Source of the DNA: Luidia sarsii
Lineage: Eukaryota; Echinodermata; Asteroidea; Paxillosida; Luidiidae
DNA: 64,000 nt
NCBI GenBank assembly: GCA_949987565.1
Contig: OX465113.1
Span: 8,066,551-8,130,550, forward strand
Reading direction: 5' to 3'
Shown one piece after another: positions 55,930 to 64,000 of this stretch. The position numbers were made by a program, and so were the translations under genes. Below the pieces are notes generated by a model. The model was given only the letters and a program-made list of their open reading frames with translations. It had not been told where the DNA came from and did no database searches. Numbering within the stretch: the first letter of the stretch is position 1; every line of letters begins with the position of its first letter.

Positions 55930-58900
55930 AGTAATAATGGTGAAGGAGGTTGTGGTAGTTGTGGGGTTGTTGGTAGTGATCTGATGAGGGTAATGATGGT
56001 GAAGGTGGAAGTGGTAGTTGTGGGGTTGTTGGTAGTGATCTGATGAGGGTAATGATGGTAAAGGTGGTAGTGGCAGTTGTGGGGATGTTGGTAGTGATCT
56101 GATGAGGGTAATGGTGGTGAAGGTGGAAGTGGTAGTTGTGGGGTTGTTGGTAGTGATCTGATGAGGGTAATGATGGTGAAGGAGGAAGTGGTAGTTGTGG
56201 GGTTGTTGGTAGTGATCTGATGAGGGTAATGATGGTGAAGGAGGTAGTGGCAGTTGTGGGGTTGTTGGTAGTGATCTGATGAGGGTCATGATGGTGAAGG
56301 TGGAAGTGGTAGTTGTGGGGTTGTTGGTAGTGATCTGATGAGGGTAATGACGGTGAAGGTGGTAGTGGCAGTTGTGGGGTTGTTGGTAGTGATCTGATGA
56401 GGGTAATGATGGTGAAGGTGGAAGTGGTAGTTGTGGGGTTGTTGGTAGTGATCTGATGAGGGTAATGATGGTGAAGGAGGAAGTGGTAGTTGTGGGGTTG
56501 TTGGTAGTGATCTGATGAAGGTAATGATGGTAAAGGTGGTAGTGGCAGTTGTGGGGTTGTTGGTAGTGATCTGATGAGGTTAATGATGGTAAAGGTGGTA
56601 GTGGTAGTTGTGGGGTTGTTGGTAGTGATCTGATGAGGGTAATGATGGTGAAGGAGGTAGTGGTAGTTGTGGGGTTGTTGGTAGTGATCTGATGAGGGTA
56701 ATGATGGTAAAGGTGGAAGTGGTAGTTGTGGGGTTGTTGGTAGTGATCTGATGAGGGTAATGATGGTGAAGGAGGTAGTGGTAGTTGTGGGGATGTTGGT
56801 AGTGATCTGATGAGGGTAATGATGGTGAAGGTGGAAGTGGTGGTTGTGGGGTTGTTGGTAGTGATCTGATGAGGGTAATGATGGTGAAGGTGGTAGTGGT
56901 AGTTGTGGGGATGTCGGTAGTGATCTGATGAGGGTAATGATGGTGAAGGTGGTAGTGGTAGTTGTGGGGTTGTTGGTAGTGATCTGATGAGGGTAATGGT
57001 GGTGAAGGTGGAAGTGGTAGTTGTGGGGTTGTTGGTAGTGATCTGATGAGGGTAATGATGGTAAAGGTGGTAGTGGCAGTTGTGGGGATGTTGGTAGTGA
57101 TCTGATGAGGGTAATGATGGTGAAGGTGGAAGTGGTAGTTGTGGGGTTGTTGGTAGTGATCTGATGAGGGTAATGATGGTGAAGGTGGAAGTGGTAGTTG
57201 TGGGGTTGTTGGTAGTGATCTGATGAGGGTAATGATGGTAAAGGTGGTAGTGGCAGTTGTGGGGATGTTGGTAGTGATCTGATGAGGGTAATGATGGTGA
57301 AGGTGGAAGTGGTAGTTGTGGGGTTGTTGGTAGTGATCTGATGAGGGTAATGATGGTGAAGGAGGAAGTGGCAGTTGTGGGGTTGTTGGTAGTGATCTGA
57401 TGAGGGTAATGGTGGTGAAGGTGGTAGTGGTAGTTGTGGGGTTGTTGGTAGTGATCTGATGAGGGTAATGATGGTGAAGGAGGAAGTGGCAGTTGTGGGG
57501 TTGTTGGTAGTGATCTGATGAGGGTAATGACGGTGAAGGTGGTAGTGGTAGTTGTGGGGTTGTTGGTAGTGATCTGATGAGGGTAATGATGGTGAAGGAG
57601 GAAGTGGCAGTTGTGGGGTTGTTGGTAGTGATCTGATGAGGGTAATGGTGGTGAAGGTGGTAGTGGTAGTTGTGGGGATGTTGGTAGTGATCTGATGAGG
57701 GTAATGATGGTGAAGGAGGAAGTGGCAGTTGTGGGGTTGTTGGTAGTGATCTGATGAGGGTAATGATGGTGAAGGAGGAAGTGGCAGTTGTGGGGTTGTT
57801 GGTAGTGATCTGATGAGGGTAATGATGGTGAAGGAGGAAGTGGCAGTTGTGGGGTTGTTGGTAGTGATCTGATGAGGGTAATGATGGTGAAGGTGGAAGT
57901 GGTAGTTGTGGGGTTGTTGGTAGTGATCTGATGAGGGTAATGATGGTGAAGGAGGAAGTGGCAGTTGTGGGGTTGTTGGTAGTGATCTGATGAGGGTAAT
58001 TATGGTGAAGGTGGAAGTGGTAGTTGTGGGGTTGCTGGTAGTGATCTGATGAGGGTAATGATGGTGAAGGTGGTAGTGGTAGTTGTGGGGATGTTGGTAG
58101 TGATCTGATGAGGGTAATGATGGTGAAGGTGGTAGTGGTAGTTGTGGGGTTGTTGGTAGTGATCTGATGAGGGTAATGATGGTAAAGGTGGTAGTGGCAG
58201 TTGTGGGGATGTTGGTAGTGATCTGATGAGGGTAATGATGGTGAAGGTGGAAGTGGTAGTTGTGGGGTTGTTGGTAGTGATCTGATGAGGGTAATGGTGG
58301 TGAAGGTGGTAGTGGTAGTTGTGGGGTTGTTGGTAGTGATCTGATGAGGGTAATGATGGTGAAGGAGGTAGTGGTAGTTGTGGGGATGTTGGTAGTGATC
58401 TGATGAGGGTAATGATGGTGAAGGTGGTAGTGGTAGTTGTGGGGTTGTTGGTAGTGATCTGATGAGGGTAATGATGGTGAAGGTGGTAGTGGCAGTTGTG
58501 GGGTTGTTGGTAGTGATCTGATGAGGGTAATGATTGTGAAGGTGGTAGTGGTAGTTGTGGGGTTGTTGGTAGTGATCTGATGAGGGTAATGATGGTGAAG
58601 GTGGTAGTGGTAGTTGTGGGGTTGTTGGTAGTGATCTGATGAGGGTAATGATGGTGAAGGTGGTAGTGGTAGTTGTGGGGTTGTTGGTAGTGATCTGATG
58701 AGGGTAATGATGGTGAAGGTGGTAGTGGTAGTTGTGGGGTTGCTGGTAGTGATCTGATGAGGGTAATGATGGTGAAGGTGGTAGTGGTAGTTGTGGGGAT
58801 GTTGGTAGTGATCTGATGAGGGTAATGATGGTGAAGGTGGTAGTGGTAGTTGTGGGGTTGTTGGTAGTGATCTGATGAGGGTAATGATGGTAAAGGTGGT

Positions 58901-61900
58901 AGTGGCAGTTGTGGGGATGTTGGTAGTGATCTGATGAGGGTAATGATGGTGAAGGTGGAAGTGGTAGTTGTGGGGTTGTTGGTAGTGATCTGATGAGGGT
59001 AATGGTGGTGAAGGTGGTAGTGGTAGTTGTGGGGTTGTTGGTAGTGATCTGATGAGGGTAATGATGGTGAAGGAGGTAGTGGTAGTTGTGGGGATGTTGG
59101 TAGTGATCTGATGAGGGTAATGATGGTGAAGGTGGTAGTGGTAGTTGTGGGGTTGTTGGTAGTGATCTGATGAGGGTAATGATGGTGAAGGTGGTAGTGG
59201 TAGTTGTGGGGTTGTTGGTAGTGATCTGATGAGGGTAATGATGGTGAAGGAGGTAGTGGCAGTTGTGGGGTTGTTGGTAGTGATCTGATGAGGGTAATGA
59301 TGGTGAAGGTGGAAGTGGTAGTTGTGGGGTTGTTGGTAGTGATCTGATGAGGGTAATGACGGTGAAGGTGGTAGTGGTAGTTGTGGGGTTGTTGGTAGTG
59401 ATCTGATGAGGGTAATGATGGTGAAGGAGGTAGTGGCAGTTGTGGGGATGTTGGTAGTGATCTGATGAGGGTAATGGTGGTGAAGGTGGTAGTGGTAGTT
59501 GTGGGGATGTTGGTAGTGATCTGATGAGGGTAATGATGGTGAAGGTGGAAGTGGTAGTTGTGGGGTTGTTGGTAGTGATCTGATGAGGGTAATGATGGTG
59601 AAGGAGGAAGTGGCAGTTGTGGGGTTGTTGGTAGTGATCTGATGAGGGTAATTATGGTGAAGGTGGAAGTGGTAGTTGTGGGGTTGTTGGTAGTGATCTG
59701 ATGAGGGTAATGATGGTGAAGGTGGAAGTGGTAGTTGTGGGGTTGTTGGTAGTGATCTGATGAGGGTAATGACGGTGAAGGTGGTAGTGGTAGTTGTGGG
59801 GTTGTTGGTAGTGATCTGATGAGGGTAATGACGGTGAAGGAGGTAGTGGTAGTTGTGGGGTTGTTGGTAGTGATCTGATGAGGGTAATGACGGTGAAGGA
59901 GGTAGTGGCAGTTGTGGGGTTGTTGGTAGTGATCTGATGAGGGTAATGATGGTGAAGGTGGTAGTGGTAGTTGTGGGGTTGTTGGTAGTGATCTGATGAA
60001 GGTAATGATGGTGAAGGTGGTAGTGGTAGTTGTGGTGTTGTTGGTAGTGATCTGATGAGGGTAATGATGGTGAAGGTGGTAGTGGTAGTTGTGGGAATGT
60101 TGGTAGTGATCTGATGAGGGTAATGATGGTGAAGGTGGAAGTGGTAGTTGTGGGGTTGTTGGTAGTGATCTGATGAGGGTAATGGTGGTGAAGGTGGAAG
60201 TGGTAGTTGTGGGGTTGTTGGTAGTGATCTGATGAGGGTAATGATGGTGAAGGTGGAAGTGGTAGTTGTGGGGTTGTTGGTAGTGATCTGATGAGGGTAA
60301 TGATGGTGAAGGTGGAAGTGGTAGTTGTGGGGATGTTGGTAGTGATCTGATGAGGGTAATGATGGTGAAGGTGGAAGTGGTAGTTGTGGGGTTGCTGGTA
60401 GTGATCTGATGAGGGTAATGATGGTGAAGGTGGTAGTGGTAGTTGTGGGGTTGTTGGTAGTGATCTGATGAAGGTAATGATGGTAAAGGTGGAAGTGGTA
60501 GTTGTGGGGTTGTTGGTAGTGATCTGATGAGGGTAATGATGGTGAAGGAGGTAGTGGTAGTTGTGGGGTTGTTGGTAGTGATCTGATGAGGGTAATGATG
60601 GTGAAGGAGGAAGTGGCAGTTGTGGGGTTGTTGGTAGGGATCTGATGAGGGTAATGGTGGTGAAGGTGGAAGTGGTAGTTGTGGGGTTGTTGGTAGTGAT
60701 CTGATGAGGGTAATGATGGTAAAGGTGGTAGTGGTAGTTGTGGGGTTGTTGGTAGTGATCTGATGAGGGTAATGGTGGTGAAGGTGGAAGTGGTAGTTGT
60801 GGGGTTGTTGGTAGTGATCTGATGAGGGTAATGATGGTAAAGGTGGTAGTGGTAGTTGTGGGGATGTTGGTAGTGATCTGATGAGGGTAATGATGGTGAA
60901 GGAGGTAGTGGTAGTTATGGGGTTGTTGGTAGTGATCTGATGAGGGTAATGATGGTGAAGGAGGTAGTGGTAGTTGTGGGGTTGTTGGTAGTGATCTGAT
61001 GAGGGTAATGATGGTGAAGGAGGAAGTGGCAGTTGTGGGGTTGTTGGTAGTGATCTGATGAGGGTAATGGTGGTGAAGGTGGAAGTGGTAGTTGTGGGGT
61101 TGTTGGTAGTGATCTGATGAGGGTAATGATGGTGAAGGTGGAAGTGGCAGTTGTGGGGTTGTTGGTAGTGATCTGATGAGGGTAATGATGGTGAAGGAGG
61201 AAGTGGTAGTTGTGGGGATGTTGGTAGTGATCTGATGAGGGTAATGATGGTGAAGGTGGTAGTGGTAGTTGTGGGGTTGCTGGTAGTGATCTGATGAGGG
61301 TAATGACGGTGAAGGTGGTAGTGGTAGTTGTGGGGATGTTGGTAGTGATCTGATGAGGGTAATGATGGTGAAGGTGGTAGTGCTAGTTGTGGGGTTGTTG
61401 GTAGTGATCTGATGAGGGTAATGGTGGTGAAGGTGGTAGTGGTAGTTGTGGGGTTGTTGGTAGTGATCTGATGAGGGTAATGATGGTGAAGGTGGTAGTG
61501 GTAGTTGTGGGGTTGTTGGTGGTGATCTGATGAGGGTAATGGTGGTGAAGGTGGTAGTGGCAGTTGTGGGGTTGTTGGTAGTGATCTGATGAGGGTAATG
61601 ATGGTGAAGGTGGTAGTGGTAGTTGTGGGGTTGTTGGTAGTGATCTGATGAGGGTAATGGTGGTGAAGGTGGTAGTGGCAGTTGTGGGGTTGCTGGTAGT
61701 GATCTGATGAGGGTAATGACGGTGAAGGTGGAAGTGGTAGTTGTGGGGTTGTTGGTAGTGATCTGATGAGGGTAATGATGGTGAAGGTGGAAGTGGTAGT
61801 TGTGGGGTTGTTGGTAGTGATCTGATGAGGGTAATGATGGTAAAGGTGGTAGTGGCAGTTGTGGGGATGTTGGTAGTGATCTGATGAGGGTAATGATGGT

Positions 61901-62083
61901 GAAGGTGGAAGTGGTAGTTGTGGGGTTGTTGGTAGTGATCTGATGAAGGTAATGATGGTGAAGGTGGTAGTGGTAGTTGTGGTGTTGTTGGTAGTGATCT
62001 GATGAGGGTAATGATGGTGAAGGTGGTAGTGGTAGTTGTGGTGTTGTTGGTAGTGATCTGATGAAGGTAATGATGGTGGTCAC
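55930..62083. repeat. 59-bp minisatellite, ~104 copies
   Basis: A direct array with core GGTAGTGATCTGATGAGGGT, then AATGATGGTGAAGGTGG and TAGTGGTAGTTGTGGGGTTG plus TT. Variation is confined to a few sites: GGTGG/GGAGG, TAGTGG/AAGTGG, GGTAG/GGCAG, GGGTTG/GGGATG, ATGATGG/ATGGTGG/ATGACGG. A 12-unit block at about 58019-58450 is repeated 708 bp (12 x 59) downstream. The unit has no stop in any minus-strand frame, so a frame stays open for 2110 codons (55784-62116), translating to a His/Pro/Thr/Ser-rich repeat. Confidence 0.97.
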
Positions 62084-62212
62084 TGAATTGGGGTCATGGC
62101 TCTCCAATATTGACACAAAGGTGCGGTATACGTGTATAGGTTCGCCACGGAATTAAACATTATATTATCATGAATATAATTAACTATAATTATACAAAAT
62201 TAAGGTATAAAT

Positions 62213-62309
62213 GAATGACTGACTGAATGGCTGACTGACTGACTGATAGACTGAATTGATGGATGGATAAATGGGTGGTGGGTGGATGAATGAATGGTGG
62301 ATGGATGAA
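62213..62309. repeat. Degenerate (GACT)n / (GGAT)n tetranucleotide repeat
   Basis: GACTGACTGACTGA followed by GGTGGATGGATGAATG. Confidence 0.85.
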
Positions 62310-64000
62310 TAAGATATCAATCAAATATTAATTAGTGCAAATAGTGTTACAAAGTGCTCACACTTTCAAATTGTGACCACTTTCATACCATTGACACGTT
62401 GATGGCCTACATGTATAGCTCCAGAGTATATACAGCACATGGCGCGAGCTTACAAGAAACACCCTATATACACGGAAACCTATAGCAATTTGTGGCAGTC
62501 GACGAGGATCATAACTTTGGGAGGAAAATTAAATCACCGGAAGCTCCGACCTCTCTAGCCGGGAGCCAGAGACGGTAGTCATCCCCACTCCAATCAGAAT
62601 CCCTCCCCATCCCCCTACCCCTCCCATTAGTTCCACCTTCTCTCCCTCGATGTTTTGTGTGGATGGCTTTCCTTCTGAGCACTCGCCCTGGAGCGTTGGC
62701 CCGATTTGACCACTTTAACGCGGTGCCTGCGCCTACCTACCTCGAGTCAAGTTGTTGATCCACGGATGGCTGGGTGTGCAACCACGCCGCAAGGCATGAC
62801 GGGTAAAGATGAGGAGGAGGGGGAGGTAAAGAGGAGGCGATAGAGGGAAGTGAGGAGGAGAAGGGGTTGGGTGAAGGGGGTGGGGGAGGAGGGGGAGGGT
62901 GGACTCACCCCCTTGCGCCGTGCTGGTGTTCCGACGAGAACCAGACGAGTCCGCTGCCAGACCTACGCAGTGAGTCATTGGTCCCCGGCCCACAGACGAA
63001 TCCCCAAATCCCCGCTAACATTTTTACATCTACTTGTTGGCCTATGAATAATAGTTTCTAATATTTTCATAAGGACTTGAAAAAAAAATCGATTGTGAAT
63101 ATTCATGGCAGCAATAATACAATTTCTCTTTCTATCTAGAAGAACAATAATGCCCCCGGTTATTATGAGTAAAGTGGTTTCATATTAATTGATTTACATA
63201 CTCGTCAAGGGGTGAATCATAGGCATAATTACATACAATAGTATTTGGTTGGTTTTTATCTGATTGGATTGGTGGTGTGACACGTGTACTAATCACGGAT
63301 ATGTATGGCGGACCGTGGCGTGATGTGAGGCACGAGAATAGTGTCTAAACGCAGCGGAATGTGTCAGATGTGACGAAGGGTTTTGCGGTGTATCTTCCTT
63401 GTTGTGTATCTAAATTAACGAATGAAATTGACGATATCTGTCATTTTTCATAACGGGATCGTGTGTATGATGATATACATGTAGGTACTTGTTTGTAGCG
63501 TGTGATGAGTGAGTGTAAACAGAAAGAACCGCATGAGTAACCAGTGGATTGATAGAGTCTGGCTACCACACAGCAATTGTCACGCGTCAACGAGGGATTA
63601 GTGTGTAGCAGTGACATAATGCAGGAAGCTGGAGCGTTTTACAGTGGGTTCGTGATACAATTTTACACGGCGAGGTCGCTGTAACCAGGCACGTTAGTTT
63701 ACCCTGTGTTCCCACAGGACTTAATCTTGCCATTCTTCCGCGCAGCCGCGGTAGTTCGACAAAAAGTCTAGTGGAAACACAGCTGAACTTTGGGGGGGGG
63801 GGGGGGTCGGGGCGCCGCGCCACGTTCAGGCAAACTGCGCATTCTGAGGGACTTGTCTACTGGAGGGCGTGTATCTTTTGTATACAAGTTCACGTACAAA
63901 ATGTTCGCAAATTACTTGGGGAGAAAAATGATTTGGTTTTAAGTGCGTAATGATTACGCCAGCATGAGTAAAGAGAGACCATCTAATATTGCGGGGTTCC
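62310..64000. other. Unassigned sequence at right edge
   Basis: Unique-looking DNA with a GA-rich patch (62810-62905) and a 14-base G run near 63793. No homeobox or other exon recognised. Confidence 0.4.

Noticed and set aside
55930..62083. CTGATGA in every 59-bp unit as a hammerhead ribozyme array
   Set aside because: No GAAA box and no stem II follow; the match to the conserved box is incidental.
55784..62116. 2110-codon minus-strand frame as a real giant protein
   Set aside because: The 59-bp unit is stop-free in every minus-strand frame, so the frame is expected by chance; kept as a finding, not as a gene.

Overview
This is eukaryotic (metazoan) genomic DNA: coding sequence is split into short exons with GT..AG borders, introns are long, and the window is crowded with minisatellites, microsatellites and DNA-transposon remnants. 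Only one gene can be read with confidence: a minus-strand orthologue of UBE3C (HECT-type ubiquitin ligase, yeast Hul5). I assembled 12 coding exons between 18676 (start codon) and 5730. They join in consistent phases into 605 codons without a stop, covering the N-terminal IQ motif and the helical middle region. The catalytic HECT domain is not in the window and should lie beyond its left edge. The recurring TAGGCCTAC and ACATGTAC-rich sequence and the level of divergence from human UBE3C suggest a marine invertebrate, perhaps an echinoderm or other invertebrate deuterostome; this is a weak inference.

Layout. 1-3996: a 37-bp minisatellite with a 1788-bp higher-order duplication. 4144-4488: a decayed LINE reverse-transcriptase tail. 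5730-18676: UBE3C exons 12 to 1. Its introns hold a 2.9-kb 28/20-bp minisatellite (intron 10), three hAT-like non-autonomous transposons with 8-bp target duplications (introns 9, 4, 3), a near-identical copy of the exon 9 splice-acceptor region (in intron 4) and an unexplained exon-like block. 18.7-27 kb: dispersed and foldback elements, MITEs, and a pair of repeats carrying a hammerhead-ribozyme-like core. 27-55 kb: no recognisable gene; polypurine tracts, an 8-bp array with colour-block structure and several hexanucleotide arrays. 55.9-62.1 kb: a 59-bp minisatellite of about 104 copies, stop-free across its full length on the minus strand. 62.1-64 kb: nothing recognisable.

The long open frames over the repeats (798, 2110, 462, 395 codons and others) are best explained by stop-free repeat units and are not called as genes. 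In human, UBE3C lies head-to-head with the homeobox gene MNX1. If that order is ancestral, the gene-free 18.7-64 kb here would be the shared upstream interval and an Mnx gene would lie to the right, on the plus strand. No homeobox was seen in the window.
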